A stretch of DNA of 64,000 nt from contig NZ_CP061947.1 of the NCBI RefSeq assembly GCF_014838715.1, forward strand, positions 4,154,001 to 4,218,000. The letters are read 5' to 3'. The DNA comes from Algoriphagus sp. Y33. Lineage in GTDB: Bacteria > Bacteroidota > Bacteroidia > Cytophagales > Cyclobacteriaceae. Position numbers and translations under genes: made by a program. Below are positions 1-9,568 of this stretch, piece by piece (position 1 is the first letter of the stretch; the number at the start of each line of letters is the position of its first letter). A model generated the notes under the pieces. It worked only from the letters and a program-made list of their open reading frames with translations, was not told the DNA's origin and ran no database searches.

Positions 1-1176
1 ATAACGGGCTACCAACCCGCCCATACTCATTCCCATCACAACATTTTTTTCATTACCGGTTTTGTTGTTATTGACCCATTCAATCACCTTTTCAACCATA
101 TAGGCATTACGCTGGATGTAGTCAGTTCCATTTCGAAAGTTGACAAAAACTAAATCATATCCATTTGCTTCAATAGCCTCATTTAGCGTTTGACCAGTGC
201 TATTATCAACTGAAACATTTATTCCCCCTATATCGTCATTGTTTACAAAACTTAAATAATCAAAATCATTATTTGGATCAAAACCTTCCACCACGATAAA
301 TGGCTTATCCAAAACCCCATCTGTCCCGGAAGTCTCAATTGTAATATCACCAATAGCTGACGCACCCTGCCATGCATTACCGGTAATAACTTGCGTACTT
401 GCACCAGACCCGTTAAACCGCCCATTGGGGGAAGAGCTTGGTGGTATATAATCAAGCCAGATTTTGGAATGGCTATACCTAGTAATGCCACCACTGTATG
501 AAAATTTAAATTTCAGCTCTTTTTCGCCTCCGGAAGTGTATGTGACGTTTTTATTACTATTTAAACTAACTGTTTGATACCCTTGGCCATTGCCAAAATC
601 GATTTGTATTGAGCTTAATGAATTGGTTATATTTTTATAAACCATGTTGCTTTGGAGTCTAAAAGCAAATGTGTTACCCTGAATTTCATTTTGAAGGGGA
701 GCTACAGCAAAAGATGTTTTTATTTCATAGGGGTTTCTTCCCGCCACATCATATATTTTTTCGTTAGTTACAGTTACATCCCCGTTTGTGTAGGCATTGG
801 CCTTGTATTGCTGGTAGTTGAAATGGCCGGCGGCAAGTAAAATCACACCCGGGTTGGCATCTTGCTGAGTACTAAAATGACTGAAAACTGATGACGGTAC
901 AGTCATGGTTGTAGCACTTCCTATCCTCATTGAATACACCGAATTATAGAATGCCTCCCACTCACTTAAACTAACCCAGCTACTATCCGTAAGAACACCG
1001 TTAAAAGCTTCAATATTATTGAATTTGACACCGAATTCCTTTAAAAGCCCAGTATTGACCTTGCTTTTATCTATCGCACCAAACACATGCTCCATTCTGT
1101 TATAGTAATTGGTGGTTTGAGCATATGTGTTAATGAAAACACCCAGAAAAAGCAGGAAAAGTATTGTTTTTCTCAT
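1..1176 (-). CDS. Exported alpha/beta-hydrolase-like protein, 3' end outside window
   Basis: The frame is open from an ATG at 1174-1176 to the left edge, giving 392 codons with no stop. The protein begins with a signal peptide (MRKTILFLLFLGVFINTYAQ) and should be exported. Its last visible residues contain G-M-S-M-G (about 382-386), the nucleophile-elbow pattern of serine alpha/beta hydrolases, preceded by a PFIVVEGFDP segment like the first strand of such folds. The middle part is rich in Gly, Ser, Thr and Asn, as in beta-sandwich surface proteins. The catalytic Asp and His and any type IX sorting tail would lie beyond the edge. It follows the DUF6252 lipoprotein gene by 35 bases on the same strand, so the two may be cotranscribed. 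The substrate is unknown. Confidence 0.75.
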   Translation of the reverse strand, partial: MRKTILFLLFLGVFINTYAQTTNYYNRMEHVFGAIDKSKVNTGLLKEFGVKFNNIEAFNGVLTDSSWVSLSEWEAFYNSVYSMRIGSATTMTVPSSVFSHFSTQQDANPGVILLAAGHFNYQQYKANAYTNGDVTVTNEKIYDVAGRNPYEIKTSFAVAPLQNEIQGNTFAFRLQSNMVYKNITNSLSSIQIDFGNGQGYQTVSLNSNKNVTYTSGGEKELKFKFSYSGGITRYSHSKIWLDYIPPSSSPNGRFNGSGASTQVITGNAWQGASAIGDITIETSGTDGVLDKPFIVVEGFDPNNDFDYLSFVNNDDIGGINVSVDNSTGQTLNEAIEANGYDLVFVNFRNGTDYIQRNAYMVEKVIEWVNNNKTGNEKNVVMGMSMGGLVARY

Positions 1177-1211
1177 ATTTCGCTAATCTAATAAAAGTGA
1201 TAAATTGAGCC

Positions 1212-1754
1212 TTAAGGTATGTACTGAATATCAAAACGTCCATTTGTCATTCTAACAGTATCGCAAGCTTCATTAGAAGCTGAAAATTCAAATGTTCCGG
1301 AAATCACGAAATTGGTTCTGTCTATTCTTGAAAAGTTAATTTTTCCTTCAATAATATCTTCTGCCGCATAGGTGCAGTTTTCAATTCCCAAATATTTCAT
1401 TGATCTTGCCCTCACCTTGGGTAGATTGGTCAAATCATACTCTTTATTTATCTCAAAAGGATCCAGAACGGTAAATCCAACAATTTGATTTAAGCCTTTG
1501 GTATCCATCCTGCCAGAGATCTGAACTCCCCCGCCCTGATATATCGCAGTAACATATAACGAATTATTGGCAACCATTGCTTCTCCGTTGATCAAACAAC
1601 CAAATGTGTTTTCTCCGGTTAGGGTAATCGGCGGAAGTTTCTCCAATTCAGATTTTGGCTTGCTTTCTTTCCAGAATAGATTCAGGTCACAGGCAGTACA
1701 CATAGTAAAAATCAGTAGTAAAGCAGGGTATAAAGGAGAAAGGCTACTTTTCAT
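1212..1754 (-). CDS. DUF6252-like lipoprotein
   Basis: This is a 180-residue protein. The N-terminus is a lipoprotein signal ending at Cys22 (IFTMCTAC), so the mature protein should be lipid-anchored. The segment ITLTGENTFGCLINGEA is typical of the Bacteroidota DUF6252 family, whose members start their domain with a TGxNTFGC-like strand. The rest looks like an all-beta domain with paired cysteines (Cys126, Cys163) and ends in GRFDIQYIP. The biochemical function of this family is not known. The gene precedes the hydrolase-like gene on the minus strand and probably shares its transcript. Confidence 0.7.
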   Translation of the reverse strand: MKSSLSPLYPALLLIFTMCTACDLNLFWKESKPKSELEKLPPITLTGENTFGCLINGEAMVANNSLYVTAIYQGGGVQISGRMDTKGLNQIVGFTVLDPFEINKEYDLTNLPKVRARSMKYLGIENCTYAAEDIIEGKINFSRIDRTNFVISGTFEFSASNEACDTVRMTNGRFDIQYIP

Positions 1755-2249
1755 ATAATTATAATTTTCTTCTTAAAGGTCATATGGAATCTCGCTGGGT
1801 TTATAATCATCCCTATGTTATGTGTGTCGTCTTCGACATGCTCGATTTCATAACTATAAAAATTAGGTTTACTAAATATAAAATGAAAAACTAAAATATC
1901 AAAACTAAATGATGAAGGTATTTCTTTGATCCTTTTAGACTGAACTGTTTGAACACAACACTATGATTATTAAGATATTAATTGGACTTAGATTAATAAT
2001 TAGAGCAAAATATAATCTGACATTTGGTGAAAAAGTACGTAGGGAAGCACTTTTGTCTTTTTTACCTATTGATGATGGAGCCGGTAACCATTTTCGCCGT
2101 ATTCGTTGGTATGGGAAATATCTTTTCGCCGCCGTTCATGCTCACGAACGGCTTTTTGCTAACAAAACAGCAGTCAGGAGACTGCAATAATTTTGGCGCT
2201 TCCGCCGTCGTTCGTGTCATCACGAACGACTCTCAGCGATTAAAACAAC
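1755..2249. other. Intergenic region with REP-like hairpins
   Basis: No convincing gene is present; the short plus-strand frames here have no recognisable protein features. Three palindromes occur near the right end: 2131-2152 (GCCGTTC/GAACGGC arms, then five T on the plus strand), 2170-2185 (GCAGTC-AGGA-GACTGC, the same family as the elements around 44.5-46 kb) and 2207-2230 (10-bp perfect arms GTCGTTCGTG/CACGAACGAC, loop TCAT). Confidence 0.6.
2207..2230. repeat. Palindrome GTCGTTCGTG-TCAT-CACGAACGAC, copy 1
   Basis: Perfect 10-bp inverted repeat with a 4-base loop, 20 bases past the stop of the adaptor remnant. An identical copy lies at 2432-2455. It lacks a T-run, so a REP-type element or an mRNA 3'-end stabiliser is as likely as a terminator. 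Confidence 0.85.
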
Positions 2250-2423
2250 CTAAGGCAGCAAATTGAAGCCTCCGTGAGTCAGAATAACCGTGCTCTCATC
2301 AAGCATTTCATTTGGCAAGAGCTCTATCATTCCATCGCTTTCCAAACCCGTCTGTACCGCGACTTTCTCCAATTTAAACCCAGTCTCGGCTTTTTCCCGC
2401 TGCACCAGCACATAGCTTTCTCC
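2250..2423 (-). pseudogene. 3' remnant of a second efflux adaptor (CusB/CzcB-like) gene
   Basis: The minus strand encodes 57 codons and a stop that align without gaps to the C-terminus of the intact adaptor next door (for example GESYVLVQREK and HGGFNLLP against GESYVLVQREK and YGGFNLLP). I count 11 differences in 57 residues. The frame is intact but has no start, and the similarity ends abruptly near base 2425. The hairpin that follows the stop of the intact gene (2432-2455) is also repeated here (2207-2230) at the same 20-base spacing. This is best read as the tail left when a diverged paralogous gene was deleted by recombination. Confidence 0.85.
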
Positions 2424-2431
2424 CTTTCGCC

Positions 2432-2455
2432 GTCGTTCGTGTCATCACGAACGAC
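2432..2455. repeat. Palindrome GTCGTTCGTG-TCAT-CACGAACGAC, copy 2
   Basis: Identical to the copy at 2207-2230 and placed 20 bases beyond the stop codon of the intact adaptor gene. It could form a hairpin at the 3' end of the efflux transcript. Confidence 0.85.
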
Positions 2456-2474
2456 TCTCAGCAATTAAAACAAC

Positions 2475-3635
2475 CTAAGGCAATAAATTAAATCCGCCGT
2501 AAGTCAAGATCACAGTATCCTCACCCAATTCCCCATTCGGCAATAGCTCTATCACCCCTTCACTTTCCAAACCTGTCTTCACTACCACCTTCTCCAGTTT
2601 GAATCCGTTCTCAGTTTTTTCCCGCTGCACCAGCACATAGCTTTCTCCCTCGGATACCACCACAGAAGTCACCGGAACTACCCAGGCTTCTTTGGGGTCC
2701 TGAATCAGTTTCGCTTCCAAAAACATCCCCGGCACAAGCATTTCCCCCTCTTTTTCATCCGGCAAATGTGCATGCACATTGATCTGGCGCTCATTATTGA
2801 TCGACTGGCCAACCACAAACACTTCGGCCTCAAAGGTTCTCCCGGGAAGATCAGGAATGGAAACCTGCACTTTCTGTCCCTTATGGATATTCCCCGCATC
2901 CTTCTCGAATATCACCAACTCTATATGCAAATGCTCTTTGCTAATGATCGTCATAGCCTTTCCCCCAACTGTCAAAAACGAGCCCTGCACCAGATGAATT
3001 CCATCTACGAAACCGGCAATTGGCGAAAGTACAGGAACTTTTGAGCGGATATTCTCCGGCTTCAACTGATCTGCATTGATATTAATCAGCGCCAATTGAC
3101 GCTTCAAACTCTCTGCTCTGGCCTTGGTTCCCTGATAATCCGCCTCTGCTTTCAAGTAGATTTTTTGTGCGGATATCTGTTCTCCGTATAAGGTCTTTTG
3201 ACGCTCATATTCCGCTTTCAAATAGCCCAACTGGCTACTTGTCTCCAAGAAATCCTGTTGCAATCGGATGAAATCAGGATTTTCCAGATAGAAAAGCACC
3301 TCACCTTTCTTTACAGGCTCGCCTTCCAGCTTATTCAAGCCACTGACATAGCCACCAAAAAATGCCGAAATCTCCTGAACTCCCTCCACGGGAACTTTCA
3401 CCATTCCCTGCACGGACAGGCCTTCCGAAAATCCCTCCAGTTTTGGACTTCCCCAAGTCATCTTCATCGTCTCAAACTGCTTCTGGGAAACCATAATAAA
3501 CGGTCCGGAAGACGTTCCTGTCTCCACTTCCACTCCCCCATTTTCAGAGGTGTCCGGTCCGTTGCATTGAAAGAACAACAGACTGCCCACCAAAAGGGAG
3601 ACATTAAGGATTGATTTTATAGGGAAATTCTTCAT
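2475..3635 (-). CDS. RND efflux periplasmic adaptor (CusB/CzcB family) lipoprotein
   Basis: This is a 386-residue adaptor. The signal peptide ends in a lipobox with Cys24 (LLFFQC), so it should be lipid-anchored in the periplasm, where such adaptors join the inner-membrane RND pump to the outer-membrane channel. The order is N-terminal barrel half, alpha-hairpin coiled coil around residues 120-165 (FLETSSQLGYLKAEYERQK), lipoyl-type hairpin (VPVLSPIAGFVDGIHLVQG) and a membrane-proximal domain at the C-terminus. Its start overlaps the stop of the upstream pump gene by one base, so the two are translationally coupled. Metal-adaptor homology is clear; which metal is moved is not visible. The C-terminal 57 codons have a diverged partial copy just downstream. 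Confidence 0.88.
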   Translation of the reverse strand: MKNFPIKSILNVSLLVGSLLFFQCNGPDTSENGGVEVETGTSSGPFIMVSQKQFETMKMTWGSPKLEGFSEGLSVQGMVKVPVEGVQEISAFFGGYVSGLNKLEGEPVKKGEVLFYLENPDFIRLQQDFLETSSQLGYLKAEYERQKTLYGEQISAQKIYLKAEADYQGTKARAESLKRQLALININADQLKPENIRSKVPVLSPIAGFVDGIHLVQGSFLTVGGKAMTIISKEHLHIELVIFEKDAGNIHKGQKVQVSIPDLPGRTFEAEVFVVGQSINNERQINVHAHLPDEKEGEMLVPGMFLEAKLIQDPKEAWVVPVTSVVVSEGESYVLVQREKTENGFKLEKVVVKTGLESEGVIELLPNGELGEDTVILTYGGFNLLP

Positions 3636-6600
3636 CAGTTTAGAAGGTAGTTGATGTCCAAAATAGTTTGTTGATAGGCAAATTTGCTTTGCAGGTACTG
3701 TAGGGTAATTGTTCGGGAATTCTCCATCAGCTGCACGTATTGGAGAAAATCGATTTCTCCTTCCTGATAGGACCGCCGGGCCTGTTCCAGTATTTGCCCC
3801 GAAAGCGTTTTGCCTTCGGCTTCATAATAATTTATGACGCGGATATTCTGATCAAGTTGTCGGTGCAGCTGCTGCGCCCGGCTTTCCAGCTGATTTCTAT
3901 AGTGCTCTGCTTCCAGTTGGATTTTCTGCTGTTGGTATTCGCCGGTTCTGATATGGGATTTTTGAGCTCCAAAAAATAGAGGCACCGCTATTCCCGCCTG
4001 AAATCCCGGATAAACCTTTGCATTTGCTCCGGGATTAGTCCCACGAAACACATCCAAATTGAAATCCGGGAGGAGTTTTCTCTTTTCAGTCTGAATCTGA
4101 TATGCAGACTGACTGACAGCATTTTCATAATATTCCACACCGGGATGGGCGGACCAATCTTCCTGTAAAGAAGGGGCCAGTGAAACATCCTCTTCTGAAA
4201 GCACTAGATCTCCTTCCCAATTCAGCAATAATTTCAACTGATCCAGAGCCATCAGATAATTTTCACTGGCCTCACTACTCTTGAGACTGATTTCCTGCCG
4301 CTTCCCTGCTGCCGTCAATTTCTCCAGGTAATTACTTTCCCCTGTTTCAAACTTACGGGTAGCTGCATGGGTAAATTCAGCATAGAGTGAATCGAGATAC
4401 CCATAGTTTTCTATCAGTTCCTGCCAATATTTGACTGTAATAAATCCCTTACTAATCTCGCCTTCCAGCTTTCTCTTCTGCAGTTCAAACTGACTGAGTT
4501 GCATTTCTGCGCCGGCTTCCAAGGCATTTTTCTGCGCTCCATAAAGCGTCGGAAAAGCAAAACTCTGGCTTAGCCCCCATCTCCTATTGTAGACCCCATT
4601 TTCGGCGAGATCATTTTTGTCCTCCGCATAATAAATACTCGTCTTGTCCAGATTCCAGCCTTGGCCAATTTTGGCATTGGCTATCTCAAGCGACTTGTCG
4701 GCTGTCTTTATTGTGAGATTTCTCTCCAATCCCAGCTCTACCGCCTGCTCAAGTGTAAGCGGAAACTCCTGTGCCTGCATGTTAAAAGTGCACATGGAAA
4801 GCAGCACCAAAGAGGCCAGTACTTTTTTGGATGAAGGAGACGACCCGGATTTGGTCTTAAACAAAACATAGAGCACCGGAAGCACGATCAAGGTCAGGAA
4901 CGTGGCGGAAATCAACCCTCCAACCACCACCGTGGCAAGTGGCCGCTGCACTTCAGCCCCTGCGGAATTAGAAATTGCCATTGGCAAAAAGCCCAATGCA
5001 GCCGCAGAAGCAGTGAGCAGTACAGGTCTCAAACGTTCCTTCGCACCTTTTATCACTAAATCCTTGATATTGATGTAATGGGACTCCATAGATTTGAAAT
5101 GTTCTATCAGTACGATTCCGTTCAGCACGGCTATACCAAAAAGCGCAATAAATCCCACACCGGCGGAAATACTAAACGGCATATCCCTGATCCAAAGCAG
5201 CACTATCCCCCCTATCGCCGAAAGCGGAATTGCAGAGTAAATCATCAGTGCATCCCGGGTAGAAGAAAATGCAAAATAAAGCAGTACGAAAATCAGAAAT
5301 AAGGCAATCGGAACTGCGATCATCAGCCTGTTTCTGGCCTTTTGGAGATTCTCAAACTGCCCTCCATAATCTACTCTATAGCCTTCCGGAAGATCAATTT
5401 GGCTGGCAATGATTCCCTGAATATCATCTACCACAGACTGTAAATCACGATTTCTCACGTTCACCCCGATCACTACCCTGCGGTTAGTATTGTCTCTGGA
5501 TATCTTTGCAGGCCCTTTAGTGTAACTGATGGTTGCCAATTCCGACAGTGGCACCGAACCTCCATTGGGAAGCTGGATTGAAGCCTGCTCCAGATGTCTG
5601 ATATCCTTGCGGAAAGGCTCGGCAAATCTCACCACCAAATCAAATTGCTTCTCTCCTTCAAAGACAGTCCCTGCAGTCATCCCTGCAAACCCCATGGTCA
5701 CGACCTCGTTCAGATCAGAAATATTCAACCCGAACTTGGCTATTTTGCCACGGTTGTATTCAATTTTCATCTGCGGAAGCCCGTCTACTTTTTCCAAAAT
5801 AATATCCGCAGCACCTTCTACACCCTGTATGGCAGCTTCGATTTCCTGAGCTGTTTTCAGTAGCACGTCCAGATCCTCACCGAACACTTTGATAGCTAAA
5901 TCGGCACGTACACCGGTAATCAATTCATTAAAGCGCATTTCTATAGGTTGGGTAAATTCATATTCCATCCCAGGAATGACTTCCAGAGCTTCTTTGAATT
6001 TATCAGCAAGTTCATCCTTGGTTTCCACAGTAGTCCATTCTGAGCGGGGTTTCAGTGTCACGATCACATCACTCTCTTCCATGGACATGGGATCTGTGGG
6101 AATCTCGGCGGCACCGATTCGGGTCACTACTTGGTTTACTTCCGGAAATTCTTTTAAGATTTTCTCTATCTCCGTGACAGTTTCCACTGTATTGGTCAGC
6201 GTAGTTCCTGTTTTCAAAAAAGGCTGAATTACAAAATCCCCCTCATCCAGTGTAGGCACAAACTCGGAGCCCATCGTAGAGAAAATCAAAATAGCTCCGA
6301 CCAACAAGCCAAAAGCCGTAGCGATCACCGCCCTAGTATGATCTAATGCCCAAGTAATCGCCGGACCGTAAATTTTATTTAAGCCATTGATGATTCTTGT
6401 GGATATATTTTTTGGCCCCGGAGGAGTGGTCTTGAGAAAAAGCGCTGAAACTACAGGAACGTAAGTCAACCCCAGAATCATTGCCCCGATCAAGGCAAAG
6501 GAAAAAACTTCAGCCATCGGGCGAAACATCTTACCCTCTACACCTGTCAGGGATAAAATAGGGATAAAAACAATGATGATAATGATTTGTCCAAAAACTG

Positions 6601-7957
6601 CCGAGTGCATCATTTTGGATGCTCCTATAAAAGAAATTTCATCCTTCTTAGCCTGTCGTTGAGCCCTAGACAATCCGGCCAACTGATGATCTGCTCTGGT
6701 GAATTGGAAGGCAATAAACTCTACAATAATCACTGCGCCATCGATAATAATCCCAAAGTCAATCGCACCCAAACTCATCAGATTGGCATCGACTTCAAAG
6801 ATGTACATCATGGAAAGCGCAAAAAGCAAACTCAGCGGAATCACTGAAGCGACCACCAATCCGGAGCGTAAGTTCCCCAGAAGTAACACCACCACAAAAA
6901 CCACGATCAGGCAACCCAATATCAGGTTTTCGGCAATCGTAAAGGTAGTTTTACCAATCAATTCAGATCTATCCAAAAATCCGTTGATGACAATTCCTTC
7001 CGGAAGAGAGGTTTTCATTTCTTCCAATCGCTCCTTCACCCGGTCTATTGTCCCTTTGGAATCCGCTCCTTTCAGCATCATCACCTGCCCCAGCACTTTT
7101 TCACCTTCACCATTTGCGGTGATCGCCCCAAATCTATTCGCATGACCAAAGCCTACTTCCGCGATATCCCGAATATACACCGGGGCTCCATTCCTTACTT
7201 CTACAACTATATTCCCAATATCGTCCAAACCAGCTACCAATCCTTCTCCACGGATGAAATAGCTTTCGTTAGTCTTTTCGATATACCCTCCGCCTGCAAT
7301 AGAATTATTCTTTTCCAAAGCGTGATACACCTCGGCAATATCGATCTGCATCCCCTTCAATCGCTCAGGGTTAATGGCGACCTCATATTGCTTTAGAAAA
7401 CCTCCCCAGGTATTTACTTCCACCACTCCTTCTATTCCAGAAAGCTGTCTTCTGACTACCCAGTCCTGAATGGTACGCAGATCAGTAATATCATAGTTGC
7501 TTTCATAGCCCGGTTCTACATCGATCACATATTGGAAAATCTCCCCAAGACCGGTGGAAATCGGCCCCATCACAGGAGAACCGAATCCTGCGGGGATACT
7601 TTCTTCTGCTATTTTGATGCGCTCTGCAATCAGCTGCCGGGGAAGATAGGTTCCCATATCATCCTCAAAAACTATAGTCACTACCGAAAGCCCAAATTTG
7701 GAAACAGAACGGATTTCGATCACCCCGGGAAGATTTGCCATTTCCAGCTCCACCGGATAAGTCAGGTATTTTTCCACATCTTCCGTCGCCAGATTCCGGG
7801 AAGTAGTGATGACCTGAATCTGGTTAGTAGTGATATCCGGTACTGCTCCTATTGGCAGATTGCTTAATGCAAAAACCCCAAAACCTATCCACGCTGCTAT
7901 AAAAATGAAAATGATCAGTTTATGCCCAATACTCCATTGTATAATTCTATCTAACAT
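3635..7957 (-). CDS. CusA/CzcA-family heavy-metal RND pump fused to a TolC-like channel
   Basis: This is a 1440-residue protein with two modules. Residues 1-1040 are a complete heavy-metal RND permease with twelve predicted membrane helices, two large periplasmic loops and the DFGIIIDG motif in the fourth helix that carries the proton-relay aspartates. After a short linker comes a hydrophobic stretch with a QAQ end (about 1044-1063) that resembles a signal peptide. Residues 1064-1440 are a TolC/OMF outer-membrane-factor domain. Fusions of this kind are common in Bacteroidota; how one chain is distributed across both membranes is not obvious, and cleavage at the internal signal is an inference. 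A usual pump of this family has about 1040 residues. The gene lies between the two-component genes and the adaptor. Confidence 0.9.
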   Translation of the reverse strand: MLDRIIQWSIGHKLIIFIFIAAWIGFGVFALSNLPIGAVPDITTNQIQVITTSRNLATEDVEKYLTYPVELEMANLPGVIEIRSVSKFGLSVVTIVFEDDMGTYLPRQLIAERIKIAEESIPAGFGSPVMGPISTGLGEIFQYVIDVEPGYESNYDITDLRTIQDWVVRRQLSGIEGVVEVNTWGGFLKQYEVAINPERLKGMQIDIAEVYHALEKNNSIAGGGYIEKTNESYFIRGEGLVAGLDDIGNIVVEVRNGAPVYIRDIAEVGFGHANRFGAITANGEGEKVLGQVMMLKGADSKGTIDRVKERLEEMKTSLPEGIVINGFLDRSELIGKTTFTIAENLILGCLIVVFVVVLLLGNLRSGLVVASVIPLSLLFALSMMYIFEVDANLMSLGAIDFGIIIDGAVIIVEFIAFQFTRADHQLAGLSRAQRQAKKDEISFIGASKMMHSAVFGQIIIIIVFIPILSLTGVEGKMFRPMAEVFSFALIGAMILGLTYVPVVSALFLKTTPPGPKNISTRIINGLNKIYGPAITWALDHTRAVIATAFGLLVGAILIFSTMGSEFVPTLDEGDFVIQPFLKTGTTLTNTVETVTEIEKILKEFPEVNQVVTRIGAAEIPTDPMSMEESDVIVTLKPRSEWTTVETKDELADKFKEALEVIPGMEYEFTQPIEMRFNELITGVRADLAIKVFGEDLDVLLKTAQEIEAAIQGVEGAADIILEKVDGLPQMKIEYNRGKIAKFGLNISDLNEVVTMGFAGMTAGTVFEGEKQFDLVVRFAEPFRKDIRHLEQASIQLPNGGSVPLSELATISYTKGPAKISRDNTNRRVVIGVNVRNRDLQSVVDDIQGIIASQIDLPEGYRVDYGGQFENLQKARNRLMIAVPIALFLIFVLLYFAFSSTRDALMIYSAIPLSAIGGIVLLWIRDMPFSISAGVGFIALFGIAVLNGIVLIEHFKSMESHYINIKDLVIKGAKERLRPVLLTASAAALGFLPMAISNSAGAEVQRPLATVVVGGLISATFLTLIVLPVLYVLFKTKSGSSPSSKKVLASLVLLSMCTFNMQAQEFPLTLEQAVELGLERNLTIKTADKSLEIANAKIGQGWNLDKTSIYYAEDKNDLAENGVYNRRWGLSQSFAFPTLYGAQKNALEAGAEMQLSQFELQKRKLEGEISKGFITVKYWQELIENYGYLDSLYAEFTHAATRKFETGESNYLEKLTAAGKRQEISLKSSEASENYLMALDQLKLLLNWEGDLVLSEEDVSLAPSLQEDWSAHPGVEYYENAVSQSAYQIQTEKRKLLPDFNLDVFRGTNPGANAKVYPGFQAGIAVPLFFGAQKSHIRTGEYQQQKIQLEAEHYRNQLESRAQQLHRQLDQNIRVINYYEAEGKTLSGQILEQARRSYQEGEIDFLQYVQLMENSRTITLQYLQSKFAYQQTILDINYLLN

Positions 7958-8136
7958 GTGAGAGATTGTAGTTGAATATTAATTTCTGTAATGAAGCCAA
8001 TTGGGGCACTTTGACAGGAAATAGCAGGAAGACAGGCGGCCGAAGACCGAAGTGGTCTTCATAGACAGCTTTAGACATCCCCTATCTTAGTTTCACCTCA
8101 ATAGCAGTCAAAACAGTTATCCGTTTGAATGAAATG

Positions 8137-8194
8137 CAAAAATGGACCAATGGCTTCTCAACCCCTGAAAAATCTCCTTAAGATTGTCTTAAAT
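8137..8194 (-). promoter_or_regulatory. Predicted regulated promoter of the pump-adaptor operon
   Basis: The box CTTAAGATTGTCTTAAAT (8177-8194) carries a direct repeat CTTAA with an 11-base period, the arrangement OmpR/PhoB-type regulators favour. On the minus strand it is followed after 32 bases by CATTTTTG (8137-8144), close to the Bacteroidota -7 element TAnnTTTG. The same box with the same 32-base gap lies upstream of the response-regulator gene. No -33 TTTG is seen, as expected for an activator-dependent promoter. The box overlaps the histidine-kinase stop codon. Confidence 0.55.
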
Positions 8195-9568
8195 CTCAGT
8201 GTTAAAAATCAATCGAAATGTACTGCCCTTCCCCTTTTCGCTTTCTACCTCCACCCGGATACCGGATTCCGTCGCCAGCTTCTTCACGATAGCAAGTCCA
8301 AGCCCAGTACCTTGAACAGGATTTCCCACATCATTTGCCTCTCTATAAAAAGAATCAAAAATCTTGTCCAATGACTCCTTGGCTATCCCCTTTCCCTCAT
8401 CCCTGATCAAGAGGTAAGGTGCCCCTTCATGACTCCCTACCTGAAACCGGACTATCGTAGTAGGAGAAGAATATTTGATGGCATTTTGGGTGAGGTTAGT
8501 CAAGATCATCTGCAGGGACTTCTCATTGACCAGTGTAAAAAGCGGAGTGGAAAGATTGGTTTCCACCGTGATTTCCCTGCCCGAATCCAACTCTGCCTGT
8601 TGCACAAAATCCTGCACAAAAGAAATCAACTCCACTTCTTCCCTGCTCATTTTCCCTTTGCCAACTCTGGCGAGGGAAAGTAACTGATCAATCATCTCTG
8701 ACATACGGTCTATACTTCCCAAAGCCATTCTGATCTTATCCACATATTCCCCGGGTGTTCTCGGTTTGCGGATCAACACTTCCAGTGTACCTCGTAAAAT
8801 GGCCAGAGGAGTCCTCAACTCATGAGAGGCATCAGAAGTGAATTGCTTCTCCCGGGTCAGGGCTTGTTCCAACCGGGCTAGCAGCTCATTAATTGAACGG
8901 GTGAGCTGGGCTATTTCATCATTTGGATCGGCTACAGGGATCCGCTCATTGAGATTGCTCTGGGAGATCAGATTAGTTTTCTGAATGATCTTCTGAATAG
9001 GCTGAATACTTTGGCCCGCCAAATATCTCATGGCCAAGAATAGGGAAATAAGAATGCCCGGATAGAGAATCATCAATATATTCCTCAGATTGGTCAGCAG
9101 TTCTCGGGCATCTTCAAATGACTTCGCCACCAGCATATATCCTTCTTGCTTTCCAGCATGATTCAATGGAATCTGCATTTGGCGCACTTCTCTGTCGCCG
9201 GTCTTCAGTGTCCACGCCTCGTTGTTTTCTCCCCGTCCGGGATAAAAACTCAAGTGATGCTCTCCGAGATTTGGGGACCTATCCATGGAATTCCCCTGCA
9301 TATCCACTATTTCTATAAAGATAGGATTGAGCTGAATCTGGCTATGCTCCTGCTCCAGCCATTCGTCCTTATGTACAAATCTTATCTCCCCATGTACCAA
9401 AAAAATCTGGCCGACATGCTTATCAGTTTCCAGTTTAAGCTCCCTGTCTATGCTCTGAACGACAGTATAGTTCACCACTAAATAAATAATGGCAAACACA
9501 ACCAATACAATCAATGCCGTGACCAGCGTCAGTCTCCGTGCTATCCGTTCTTTGTAGGAAATATTCAT
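8189..9568 (-). CDS. Sensor histidine kinase, CusS-like
   Basis: This is a 459-residue membrane kinase. It has a first membrane helix at about residues 12-34, a periplasmic sensor region (35-160), a second helix (about 161-180) and a HAMP linker. The H-box SDASHELRTPLA carries His249, and an HATPase domain with N-box NLTQNAIKYS, DEGKGIA and GTGLGLAIVKK follows. The gene overlaps the upstream response-regulator gene by four bases and precedes the pump operon. Location and architecture match metal-sensing CusS/CopS kinases. A metal ligand is not evident, although the sensor region has several His residues (HGEIRFVHKDEW, GEHHLSF). Sensing of copper, silver or a related cation is inferred from context. 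Confidence 0.88.
   Translation of the reverse strand: MNISYKERIARRLTLVTALIVLVVFAIIYLVVNYTVVQSIDRELKLETDKHVGQIFLVHGEIRFVHKDEWLEQEHSQIQLNPIFIEIVDMQGNSMDRSPNLGEHHLSFYPGRGENNEAWTLKTGDREVRQMQIPLNHAGKQEGYMLVAKSFEDARELLTNLRNILMILYPGILISLFLAMRYLAGQSIQPIQKIIQKTNLISQSNLNERIPVADPNDEIAQLTRSINELLARLEQALTREKQFTSDASHELRTPLAILRGTLEVLIRKPRTPGEYVDKIRMALGSIDRMSEMIDQLLSLARVGKGKMSREEVELISFVQDFVQQAELDSGREITVETNLSTPLFTLVNEKSLQMILTNLTQNAIKYSSPTTIVRFQVGSHEGAPYLLIRDEGKGIAKESLDKIFDSFYREANDVGNPVQGTGLGLAIVKKLATESGIRVEVESEKGKGSTFRLIFNTEI

Noticed and set aside
2024..2266. Plus-strand ORF beside the adaptor remnant
   Set aside because: It reads through three palindromes and into the antisense of the adaptor remnant.
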